In this document: one piece after another, positions 1 through 6,022 of the stretch
Layout of the letters: each line of letters opens with the position of its first letter
How positions within the stretch are numbered: position 1 is the stretch's first letter
Assembly: GCA_947452325.1 (NCBI GenBank)
Contig: CANGCZ010000068.1
Coordinates: 1 to 7,808 of the forward strand
Origin: Comamonadaceae bacterium
GTDB lineage: Bacteria > Pseudomonadota > Gammaproteobacteria > Burkholderiales > Burkholderiaceae_C
Reading direction: 5' to 3'
Length of the DNA stretch: 7,808 bases
The notes under the pieces: generated by a model
The model's input: the letters and a program-made list of their open reading frames with translations, nothing else
Told to the model about the DNA's origin: nothing
Databases searched by the model: none
Made by a program: the position numbers and the translations under genes

Positions 1-586
1 CGGCGGTTTTTTCACGCCAACAGAGGCGGGAGGCGTGGGCGCGACAGGCGCATTTTTGCTCGGCGTATTGCGCGGCAAATTAGACCGTGCGGGCATATTG
101 GAAGCTTTGCTGTCGGCCACGCGCACGGCAGCGGCGGTGTTCACCGTGTTGATCGGCGCGCTGATCTTCGGCTACTTTCTCACCATCACACAAACCCCGC
201 AAAAACTTACCGGTTTTTTGACGCAACTCGGCTTGGGCTCGTATGGCGTACTGGCTTTGATCATGCTGATGTACTTGGTGCTGGGTTGTTTGATGGACGC
301 CATGGCCATGATTATTTTGACCGTGCCCATCATCTTTCCGGTGATCGTGCAACTCGGCTTTGACCCGATCTGGTTTGGCATCATCATTGTGATGACAGTC
401 GAACTGGGTTTGATTCACCCGCCGGTGGGAATGAATGTGTTTGTCATCAAAAGCGTGGTGCATGACGTGAGCTTCATGACCATCTTCAAGGGCGTGATAC
501 CTTTTGTGCTGACTGATATTTTGCGTTTGATCATCTTGATCGCGTTCCCCATGATTGCGCTTTGGTTGCCGGGGCGCATGGCCTAA
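1..586 (+). CDS. dctM: TRAP transporter large permease, DctM type (5' truncated)
   Basis: This is the C-terminal part (about 194 residues) of the large membrane subunit of a tripartite ATP-independent periplasmic transporter, which uses an ion gradient to import small organic acids delivered by a periplasmic binding protein. The reading frame is open from base 2 and begins GGFFTPTEAGGVGA, the conserved GGxFTPTEA region of DctM proteins. Several hydrophobic spans follow, and the C-terminal PPVGMNVFVIK segment is also typical of the family. The frame ends at TAA 584-586. A GTG at 35 lies inside the conserved region and is not the start; the true start lies outside the window. The small permease and binding protein genes are expected upstream but not visible. 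The substrate cannot be told from this part. Family call is confident. Confidence 0.92.
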   Translation, partial: GGFFTPTEAGGVGATGAFLLGVLRGKLDRAGILEALLSATRTAAAVFTVLIGALIFGYFLTITQTPQKLTGFLTQLGLGSYGVLALIMLMYLVLGCLMDAMAMIILTVPIIFPVIVQLGFDPIWFGIIIVMTVELGLIHPPVGMNVFVIKSVVHDVSFMTIFKGVIPFVLTDILRLIILIAFPMIALWLPGRMA

Positions 587-601
587 TTTTTTTGACTTTC
601 T

Positions 602-735
602 TGCGGTTCTGTTAAGTCACGATAAGTCCTATTAAAGTCACGCTTTGGCCGAACCATCCGGAAAGGTCTGCATTCCTGCGGTTCAGTTAAGGCACGCTAT
701 GTCCTATTAAGTCACGCTTTGGCCGAACCATCCGG
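602..735. repeat. Two direct copies of a ~60-bp repeat, offset 75 bp
   Basis: Copy 1 spans 602-661 (60 bp) and copy 2 spans 677-735 (59 bp), separated by 15 bp. Both begin TGCGGTTC and end GCTTTGGCCGAACCATCCGG. They differ by a few substitutions and one A missing in copy 2. Each copy contains two versions of TTAAGTCACG (612, 632 in copy 1; 687, 707 in copy 2), so the inner motif recurs at 20-bp spacing inside each copy. Such nesting could reflect a protein-binding array or a mobile intergenic repeat. Function unknown. Confidence 0.85.
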
Positions 736-736
736 T

Positions 737-772
737 GCGATTTTTTTCTGCGCTTTCGCTCGAAAAAAACGC
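737..772. repeat. Long A/T-stem hairpin next to the repeats
   Basis: GCG 737-739 pairs with CGC 770-772, A740 is bulged, seven T (741-747) pair with seven A (763-769), and C748 pairs with G762. Inside, GCG 750-752 pairs with CGC 757-759 around a CTTT loop. It starts two bases after repeat copy 2. The T run is in the stem instead of following it, so this is not a classic intrinsic terminator. It could be a structured part of the same repetitive element. Confidence 0.6.
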
Positions 773-820
773 CCCCTCCGATTCGGCCTCTGTGATGAAC
801 TTGGTCGAAGCCTGGTATCT

Positions 821-981
821 TTAACCGCAGAAATGCAGTCGGAGAAAAACTGCGAGCTGACAACGACATGGCGGGCGGGCCGACGCGAACATTGGCGCGC
901 AGCGGCAGTGAGCGGCGACCGTCCCGGCGTGGCGTGAACACTTCACTTAAAAACTAAACGCAAAAATGCAGTCGAAGAAAA
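821..981. repeat. Diverged 28-bp direct repeat pair
   Basis: Copies at 821-848 and 954-981 share the core AAATGCAGTCG and match at about 24 of 28 positions by eye, 133 bp apart. They lie in the same gene-free stretch as the 60-bp repeats and suggest internal duplication in an older repetitive element. No function can be assigned. Confidence 0.55.
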
Positions 982-1031
982 CAACTGGCGGACAAACCAC
1001 ACAGGGTTGCCAAAAGGTCAAAGAAGCAGAA

Positions 1032-1505
1032 TTAATGAGCGCAAACCTTTTGCAATAACAAATCGTCCACACTGTCCGGCGCAATGCGGGTGAAACGCAA
1101 AGGCGTTTCGTAATGGTTCATCACCTCACCTTGTGCATTCAAACCCGCATACCGCGTCACCTCAGAGTTGGCCAGTTTGCCCGCCTGGCAGTCCAGTGTG
1201 GTTCTGGTTTTTTCAGACAAGATTTCCTTGCCTTCCAGGTTGGTCAGCGGTTTGACAAAGTTCGACAATCGCCACAGGCTGATTTGCTCACCCTGTCGTT
1301 GTAACTCGCCGCCATAAAAATACTCGGCTTCCGCGCCAGCCGATATCAGCTGCCATTGCGCCCGGGCCGGCAGGCTGCACAAAAGCAAAGCACCGCACAA
1401 CAGCACAGCCAAGACCGCAGGCTTGGACGCTGATCGGCTACCCGGGCCTGTCTGCGGTTGCAGCGAAAGCAGCCATTTCAATTGGGTCATGAATGGGTGA
1501 CGCAT
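1032..1505 (-). CDS. Surface-adhesin E family exported protein
   Basis: A 157-residue exported protein of unknown precise role. Residues 29-49 form a hydrophobic signal segment ending PARA, with likely cleavage before QW (50-51). The mature part resembles the surface-adhesin protein E domain: a WxLIS opening (from W51), an alternating strand pattern, a SLWRLSNF segment (76-83), a single Cys in TLDC (C106), and a C-terminal VDDLLLQKVC (C155). The two cysteines could form a disulfide. I place the start at ATG 1505, two bases after the TGA of the cupin gene, which suggests translational coupling. ATG 1490 (152 residues) is the alternative; neither has a strong Shine-Dalgarno sequence. The open frame extends upstream to 1718, but that part is arginine/histidine-rich shadow of the cupin gene. 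The family is named from a Haemophilus adhesin; adhesion itself is not shown here. Confidence 0.75.
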   Translation of the reverse strand: MRHPFMTQLKWLLSLQPQTGPGSRSASKPAVLAVLLCGALLLCSLPARAQWQLISAGAEAEYFYGGELQRQGEQISLWRLSNFVKPLTNLEGKEILSEKTRTTLDCQAGKLANSEVTRYAGLNAQGEVMNHYETPLRFTRIAPDSVDDLLLQKVCAH

Positions 1506-1507
1506 GC

Positions 1508-1984
1508 TCAATTGAGCTTGCGCGGTTCGCCAAAATCGCCTACCTGCGGAAACAAGAACGTGGTGCTGCTCGGTCCTATGCCCATGATTTGCACAGTCGC
1601 GCCTTCCTTGCCGCCGCCGTCGTAATGGATGGCACCGGCCGGGTGTTGCATGTAGCTGCCGGTCTTGAGCGGCTGTGTGGCTTTGGGATCCCAGCTGTCG
1701 TCTGTGCCGGCCAGCCAAGTGCCTTGCATCACTGTCACGTAACGGTCTTCTCGGTGGTAGTGCGGCGCACTCATCACGCCGGGCGGAAACACCACACGAA
1801 TCACATAAGGGCCGGGTTTGGAAGGGTCACCCGAAATGACCGCAAATTTCACACCTTTGCCGGCATCTTTCCATTGGATCTGCTCAGGCTCGACCACGGT
1901 AAACGGTTTGTCCAGGCTTTGTGCCGAGACCACACCACTCAAGCCAAGCGCCAATACGCAGACACTGAATTTGAAAAAACCCAT
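1508..1984 (-). CDS. Secreted cupin-domain protein
   Basis: A 158-residue protein with a signal peptide at residues 1-21 (GVVSA before Q22) and a single cupin barrel. Cupin motif 1 is visible as PHYHREDRYVTVMQG (74-88), giving H75 and H77 as metal ligands; the usual motif glutamate position is R81. Motif 2 is GSYMQHPAGAIHYDG (109-123), giving H120. The DRYVT(V)xxGTW form is common in small periplasmic proteobacterial cupins, whose substrates are mostly unknown, so no reaction is assigned. ATG 1984 is supported by a strong Shine-Dalgarno sequence, AAAGGAGA, at 1991-1998. The gene lies 108 bp downstream of the PhoX-family gene and immediately upstream of the adhesin-E gene, all on the same strand, so co-transcription is plausible. 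Confidence 0.88.
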   Translation of the reverse strand: MGFFKFSVCVLALGLSGVVSAQSLDKPFTVVEPEQIQWKDAGKGVKFAVISGDPSKPGPYVIRVVFPPGVMSAPHYHREDRYVTVMQGTWLAGTDDSWDPKATQPLKTGSYMQHPAGAIHYDGGGKEGATVQIMGIGPSSTTFLFPQVGDFGEPRKLN

Positions 1985-2092
1985 ACTGACTCTCCTTTGA
2001 TTGATGTGTTGTCTGACATCTTAGCGGGACGCATACCGCTTGCTCCCATTTCGTTGAACAAATGCAAGCTCCAATGTATTCACGGTTCACTT

Positions 2093-4006
2093 TCACAAGC
2101 CAATGATGCCGCCATCGATTTTGCGTATGGCCACTGTGGCCGAACGCGGGCGGTTATCGTCCACATGGTCAGGCCAGCTGGAGTATTGGTTAGGGTATTT
2201 CGGATCCCCTTTGTCTGTGGGTGACTCGCCCGGGTGCTGGATATTGATGAACAAGGTGGTGCCATCCGGTGTGAACGACAAACCGGTGATTTCACACATG
2301 TTCGGCCCGGTCAGAAATCGTTTGACTTCTGCGGTTTGCGGGTCACATACCAGCATTTGGTTATTGCCTATGCGCTTGAACTCACCCTGGTTGAGCTGAC
2401 TGGAATGCACATCGGTTTCTATCCACAGCAAACCGCCGGGACCCATGGACAAACCGTCCGGGCAGCCGAAAATATCACCTTGTATATTGCCTTTGGCTTC
2501 GGCGCGTTCATTGCCCGGGTCGCCGGCCAAGAGCAAATGGTTCCACACAAACCTGTCCCCGGCGAATGCGTTGTCATCTTTCCAGCGGATGATTTGCCCC
2601 ATGGTGTTGTTCGCACGCGGGTTGGCTGCGTCCACACCCGGGTATTTGTTTTGACCACGGTTGCTGTTATTGGTCAATGTGCAATACACCCAGCCTGAGT
2701 CCCGGTCTATGGTCAACCATTCGGGTCGGTCCATCTTGGTAGCGCCCAGTGCATCACTGGCTTGTCGCGCTTTGATCAACACTTCGCCCTGGTCTGCATA
2801 CCCATTTTGCGCGGTCAGCGGACCTTGTCCGTGCACCACCGGCAACCAACGACCTGTGCCGTCTGCATCAAAACGCGCCACATACAAGATGCCATGGTCT
2901 AGCAGTTCACGATTGGCAGCGGCGCCGCCTGCTGCTATTTTGTCGCGACTGATGAATTTATAAATGTATTCAAAGCGCGCGTCCTCACCTGAATACACCA
3001 CCGCCCGCCCGTCACCGGTTTGCGTCACCCAAGCGCCTTCGTGGGCACCGCGCCCGATGGCGGTTCGCTTGACCGGTGTGCTGTTCGGGTCCATGGGATC
3101 GACTTCGACAATCCAGCCGAAGCGGTTAGGCTCATTCGGATGTTTAGCGGCGTCGAACCGCTCGTCATGCATCTCCCATTGGTAATAGCTTTTGGCACGC
3201 AATCCCCAGCGCTGATGGTGCTCGGTCATTTTCTCACCGGCAGAAAAATAGTAAGACCAGTTTTCCTCGCCGGACAAATAGGTTCCCCAAGGCGTCATGC
3301 TGCTGGCGCAATTACCCAGGGTTCCAAGCACACGCGTGCCTTGCGGGTCGGCAGCGGTTTGCATCAAACGGTGACCGGCGGCAGGTCCGGTGATAGCAAA
3401 CTGCGTGGCTGCGGTGATGCGCCTCGCAAATGCAGAAGGACGCACCATCTGCCAGGCCTTGTCAACAAGCCGCGTCTCAAAGACTGAAAAACCGACGGCG
3501 TGCTGGGATTTCCTGACTTTTTCTGCCGACCAGTTCTCGGTGCCGTCTGGGTGCAACAGACCTTCGTCTGTGTATTCATGGTTGGTGATGATGACGCCGT
3601 GGGAGGAACTGTTATTCAAGGGAAAAAATACCAGGCCATCGTGGTGCATGCCCAACTGCAATGCCTGCTCGTCTGCTGTGTTAGACGCATCGGCCTTGTA
3701 GGCCGGCATGTGTCCCGCTACGCCCACAGCTTCACCCCAGGCAGCCATTACATTGAAGCTATAGCCCGGCGGCACTTGCACAAAATCTTCCACACTGGGC
3801 GGCAAAGCCTGAAAATTCAATCGCGATGCGGTACCCGGCTTGCCCTGCTTCTTGGCTCCCATGGCGAGCAAGGGATTAACTTGTCCGAGTAAGGCAAGCC
3901 AAACCGTTGTTTGCAAAACCTGTCTTCTTGCGGGATTTGACACCTCATGGATATTCGGGTTGTCGGACGGGTTGCTGTCTTCCATGTGGTCAAAATCTTT
4001 GGCCAT
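2093..4006 (-). CDS. phoX: PhoX family (DUF839) alkaline phosphatase-like protein, Tat-exported
   Basis: A 637-residue protein of the PhoX/DUF839 family, whose studied members are Tat-exported Fe/Ca-dependent alkaline phosphatases releasing phosphate from organic esters in the periplasm. An N-terminal twin arginine (R27-R28 in NPARRQVLQ) precedes a hydrophobic stretch (about 33-49), consistent with Tat export of a folded metalloprotein. Family hallmarks seen in order: TNHEYTDEG (141-149), LGNCASSMTPWGTYLSGEEN (230-249) with the likely iron-ligand C233 and E247/E248, RGAHEGAW (319-326), PEWL (428-431), PDGLSMGPGG (516-525), and CEITG (571-575). Length is normal and the frame intact. ATG 4006 has GGAG at 4015-4018. 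No clear Pho box is seen upstream, so phosphate control is not supported by the sequence. Actual phosphatase activity is inferred from family only, and the symbol is family level. Confidence 0.92.
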   Translation of the reverse strand: MAKDFDHMEDSNPSDNPNIHEVSNPARRQVLQTTVWLALLGQVNPLLAMGAKKQGKPGTASRLNFQALPPSVEDFVQVPPGYSFNVMAAWGEAVGVAGHMPAYKADASNTADEQALQLGMHHDGLVFFPLNNSSSHGVIITNHEYTDEGLLHPDGTENWSAEKVRKSQHAVGFSVFETRLVDKAWQMVRPSAFARRITAATQFAITGPAAGHRLMQTAADPQGTRVLGTLGNCASSMTPWGTYLSGEENWSYYFSAGEKMTEHHQRWGLRAKSYYQWEMHDERFDAAKHPNEPNRFGWIVEVDPMDPNSTPVKRTAIGRGAHEGAWVTQTGDGRAVVYSGEDARFEYIYKFISRDKIAAGGAAANRELLDHGILYVARFDADGTGRWLPVVHGQGPLTAQNGYADQGEVLIKARQASDALGATKMDRPEWLTIDRDSGWVYCTLTNNSNRGQNKYPGVDAANPRANNTMGQIIRWKDDNAFAGDRFVWNHLLLAGDPGNERAEAKGNIQGDIFGCPDGLSMGPGGLLWIETDVHSSQLNQGEFKRIGNNQMLVCDPQTAEVKRFLTGPNMCEITGLSFTPDGTTLFINIQHPGESPTDKGDPKYPNQYSSWPDHVDDNRPRSATVAIRKIDGGIIGL

Positions 4007-4128
4007 ATTTTTTGCTCCGTTTTTTGCTGCCAGTGTTGTTTTCTTTGTACCCGCTATTTTGGCTTGCCAGGAAGCTGCTTCGCTGTTTCTGACCGTATTT
4101 CCACGCCGACCGGTTGCTTAAGGCCACT

Positions 4129-4164
4129 GAAAAAACAAAACCCTTGCGATGACTCGCAAGGGTT
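4129..4164 (-). terminator. Strong intrinsic terminator of the 42-residue protein gene
   Basis: On the minus strand, AACCCTTGCGA (4164-4154) pairs perfectly over 11 bp with TCGCAAGGGTT (4149-4139) around the loop GTCA, followed by a T-rich tract TTGTTTTTT (4138-4130). The stem begins 38 bases past the stop codon of the small gene at 4203. No T tract follows on the plus strand, so it acts in one direction and also insulates the PhoX-family gene from upstream transcription. Confidence 0.9.
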
Positions 4165-4202
4165 GTCAGCTGACTACGGCTTGACCGCTGGATCAGAACC
4201 TA

Positions 4203-4331
4203 TCAGTTGGTGCGGTTGACTATCATCACCACAGAGACCAGCAGCGTGATGAAACCACTGAACGCCACGATGCCGCCAAGGTATACCTTGGCCAATTTAT
4301 TACGGGTTTGAACAGCAAGTGTTTCATTCAT
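4203..4331 (-). CDS. 42-residue single-span membrane protein, unknown function
   Basis: A short frame from ATG 4331 to TGA 4203 encodes 42 residues. It has a basic, polar N-terminal part (MNETLAVQTRNKLAKVY), then one hydrophobic segment of about 21 residues (LGGIVAFSGF onward to VVMIV, residues 18-38), then the short polar tail NRTN. By the positive-inside rule, three basic residues before the span (R10, K12, K15) favour a cytoplasmic N-terminus, although R40 lies after it. An AAAGG Shine-Dalgarno-like sequence (4338-4342) sits 6 bases before the ATG. A candidate promoter (4370-4398) and a strong terminator (4129-4164) frame it as a monocistronic unit, which is the best evidence that it is real. 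I do not recognise the family. It could be a regulatory or stabilising partner of a larger membrane protein; this is inference. Confidence 0.68.
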   Translation of the reverse strand: MNETLAVQTRNKLAKVYLGGIVAFSGFITLLVSVVMIVNRTN

Positions 4332-4369
4332 GGCGGGCCTTTCAATCAAATAGCGTTTTTCGATGATTC

Positions 4370-4398
4370 AGTCTAGCCATGTTTACATTTTTATGCAA
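4370..4398 (-). promoter_or_regulatory. Candidate sigma-70 promoter for the small membrane protein gene
   Basis: On the minus strand a -35-like TTGCAT (4398-4393) and a -10-like TAGACT (4375-4370) are separated by exactly 17 bases. Each matches the consensus at four of six positions. The predicted start of transcription, near 4363, would leave an untranslated leader of about 30 bases before ATG 4331. Support comes from spacing and position only. Confidence 0.45.
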
Positions 4399-4504
4399 GC
4401 CAATCGTCATGCAAGACTGACACTTAAGGGCCTTATTTGCTGGTGTAGACTGAAAGTTTGTTTTCAATTAGAATACGAAAAGATTAATTATTTCTTTTTC
4501 GTCA

Positions 4505-4533
4505 AAAATAACAAGTCATGTATATTTTGTCAA
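4505..4533 (-). promoter_or_regulatory. Possible second minus-strand promoter in AT-rich spacer
   Basis: A perfect -35 TTGACA (4533-4528 on the minus strand) lies 17 bases before TATTTT (4510-4505), a four-of-six -10 match. It would read towards the small membrane protein gene with a leader of about 165 bases. The surrounding DNA is very AT-rich, so chance matches are likely. Confidence 0.25.
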
Positions 4534-4591
4534 TTTTGTATTTGATTTCGCCTGTTTGTCTTTTTTTGCGATTTCAATCTGTTGACGTCAC

Positions 4592-4597
4592 TATACT
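4592..4597 (+). promoter_or_regulatory. Candidate -10 element for the LmbE-type deacetylase gene
   Basis: TATACT at 4592-4597 matches the -10 consensus at five of six positions and lies 31 bases before ATG 4629. No good -35 lies at normal spacing: TTGACG at 4582 is too close, and TTGCGA at 4566 leaves a 20-base spacer. An activator or a weak promoter is possible. Confidence 0.35.
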
Positions 4598-4628
4598 GAA
4601 ACACTGATTAGCCTCCCTCAAATACAAG

Positions 4629-5324
4629 ATGAAAAAAAAGCTACTGATCATTGAGCCTCACAGTGACGACGCCATGTTTGCGGCAGGCGGCTATTTTCTG
4701 AAGCTCAAACAATCCAATGAATTTGAGTTCTATTTCGCGCTGATCAATGCCTCAGACATCACCATGAACCATGCCACGGTGACCCGTACTCAACGCATTG
4801 CCGAGTACCAGAATTACGTGGATTATTTCGATGGTACTTTTTTAAGACCAGAGGTTGATGAGTTCAAGTTACCCATAGACTTTGATTCAAAGCTCGACAC
4901 TTTTCCTATTGCCAAGCTGATCAAGTTTGTTGAGGCAATGATCAATCAGGTCAAGCCTGATGTGTTGATGACCATGGCGCCATCCTTTCACCAGGACCAT
5001 CGCATCTTGTACGAGGCAGTGATTGCGGCCACTCGTCCTACATTTCATTATTCCCCATCGGAAATATTACTGATGGAAAACCCAACATACATACATCAGC
5101 TTTATCCGAATATGTATTCAATCAATAATTATGTTCGCTTAGACGAAGCTCTGGTAGACCAAAAAATTGAATTGATCAAACAATTTTTTCCGTCTCAGAT
5201 CAATGAAAACCGCAGAGGTTTTCTGTCATTGAGCTCCATCAAAAAGTGGGCTCAATTCAGAGGCTTTGAAGCCAAATCAGAGTTTGCTGAAGCTTTCGCA
5301 ATTTACAATCGGATTGTTTTTTAA
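4629..5324 (+). CDS. PIG-L/LmbE family N-acetyl sugar deacetylase
   Basis: A 231-residue soluble protein of the PIG-L/LmbE family, zinc hydrolases that remove acetyl groups from N-acetylglucosamine-containing molecules. The N-terminal strand leads into EPHSDD (9-14), the family PHxDD motif with zinc ligands H11 and D14 and catalytic D13. RTQRIAEY (53-60) matches the conserved RxxE region. HQDHR (121-125) supplies the third zinc ligand within HxDH. The C-terminal EAFAIYNRI (221-229) is also typical. Length is normal and no signal peptide is present, so it acts in the cytoplasm. The ribosome site is weak. Sample lines fall from about 52% GC in the first half to about 32% in the second. It converges on the GT8-like gene with a 14-bp gap. 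Together with the neighbours, a role in tailoring an amino sugar of a surface glycan is inferred; the substrate is unknown. Confidence 0.88.
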   Translation: MKKKLLIIEPHSDDAMFAAGGYFLKLKQSNEFEFYFALINASDITMNHATVTRTQRIAEYQNYVDYFDGTFLRPEVDEFKLPIDFDSKLDTFPIAKLIKFVEAMINQVKPDVLMTMAPSFHQDHRILYEAVIAATRPTFHYSPSEILLMENPTYIHQLYPNMYSINNYVRLDEALVDQKIELIKQFFPSQINENRRGFLSLSSIKKWAQFRGFEAKSEFAEAFAIYNRIVF

Positions 5325-5338
5325 ACGGTTTATCAGAT

Positions 5339-6022
5339 CTAACGACCCAGGCCTTCTGTTGCCCTGTTATAAGCTTCCCACCAAATATCTGACATATCAG
5401 TCTCTTTAAAATCATCTAAACAGGGTGTTCCAAGGGTGTAGTGAATCAATTTTGCATCATTACGCGGACTGTACTCAATGGCCAAATAATTCCATGTGAT
5501 ATTTAATTCGCCTATTTCATCGTCTTTTAACCATTGAAAACGATGTAAAAAAGCGCCATCATGATTTTGAATGAATTCGGGAGTCAGTATCTTATTTGAA
5601 GGGTGTTGACAATTGAATATCACTAAACTAGACCAATTCTTTCGCGGATAATTGTTATTTTTATTACCGAAATATTTAATAGCTGTTTTGGTTTGATAAT
5701 CGTGCTTTACCACTTGAACAGCTTTTGTTGAATCAAATTGAATTGCCAACTCTGATATGTCAGTGTTACACACCATATCGCCATCGGCATAGACAGCAAA
5801 GCCGTTAAAATCGCAAATATACGGGGTTAAAAATCTGCTATAAATAAATTCATTGCTGCCATCCTTATGATTTTCATTATAAAAATACAATGATTTGCTT
5901 GAAAGAGGTATAAATTGAACTGGAATAGAAGTTTTTTCAATAATACTTTGACAAAAAGTATGGTAAGCGATGGCTTCCTTTTGATCGAATCCGACCACAA
6001 TGGTGATTTTATTTAATTTCAT
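5339..6022 (-). CDS. GT8-like glycosyltransferase
   Basis: A 227-residue predicted glycosyltransferase of GT-A fold, resembling family GT8. The N-terminal strand ITIVVGFDQKEAIAYH (6-21) fits a nucleotide-sugar binding start. SRFLTPYI (62-69) and YADGDMVC (78-85) follow, the latter giving the metal-binding DxD as D80 and D82. KNWSSLVIFNC (128-138) matches the acceptor-side region of such enzymes, and HYTLGTPC (194-201) supplies the C-terminal histidine metal ligand. There is no signal peptide or membrane span. ATG 6022 lies inside the end of the TPR gene (14-base overlap), so it is probably translated by coupling; the ribosome site is weak. The gene is AT-rich, with a sample line near 25% GC, unlike the left half of the window. 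Donor and acceptor are unknown. It may extend a lipopolysaccharide, capsule or protein glycan. Confidence 0.8.
   Translation of the reverse strand: MKLNKITIVVGFDQKEAIAYHTFCQSIIEKTSIPVQFIPLSSKSLYFYNENHKDGSNEFIYSRFLTPYICDFNGFAVYADGDMVCNTDISELAIQFDSTKAVQVVKHDYQTKTAIKYFGNKNNNYPRKNWSSLVIFNCQHPSNKILTPEFIQNHDGAFLHRFQWLKDDEIGELNITWNYLAIEYSPRNDAKLIHYTLGTPCLDDFKETDMSDIWWEAYNRATEGLGR

Larger units (their letters stand above)
587..1031. other. Intergenic stretch with repeats, no convincing gene
   Basis: These 445 bases separate the TRAP permease from the adhesin-E gene, which converges on it. Reading frames on both strands (for example 719-937 plus and 687-941 minus) are short, overlap each other, run into the repeats and show no domain or ribosome site. 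The stretch instead holds two tandem copies of a ~60-bp repeat (602-735), a hairpin (737-772) and a second, diverged repeat pair (821-848 and 954-981). I see no strong intrinsic terminator for either flanking gene. It may be a decayed or non-coding repetitive element. Confidence 0.7.

Noticed and set aside
602..735. CRISPR array
   Set aside because: There are only two copies, the unit is too long (about 60 bp), the spacer is 15 bp, and no cas gene is nearby.
687..941. Overlapping frames of 84 (minus) and 72 (plus) codons in the repeat region
   Set aside because: They oppose each other, run through the repeats and hairpin, are basic or low complexity, and have no ribosome site. They are more likely by-products of repetitive DNA.
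1506..1718. N-terminal extension of the adhesin-E frame
   Set aside because: The extra 71 residues are a frame-shifted shadow of the cupin gene and would bury the signal peptide inside the protein.
1493..2224. 243-codon plus-strand open frame
   Set aside because: It lies antisense to the cupin gene and the 3' end of the PhoX-family gene, has no domain or signal, and is rich in His/Arg/Cys, as expected of a shadow frame.
2234..3892. Several plus-strand frames of 100-155 codons opposite the PhoX-family gene
   Set aside because: The PhoX frame has family motifs along its whole length; the opposite-strand frames have none.
4363..4545. 60-codon plus-strand frame in the AT-rich spacer
   Set aside because: It is Phe/Cys/Lys-rich with no ribosome site or recognisable motif, and overlaps the promoter candidates; its composition fits random AT-rich DNA.
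5325..5338. Two-way terminator between the convergent deacetylase and GT8-like genes
   Set aside because: The 14-bp gap and its flanks contain no usable inverted repeat; termination is not explained by the sequence seen.
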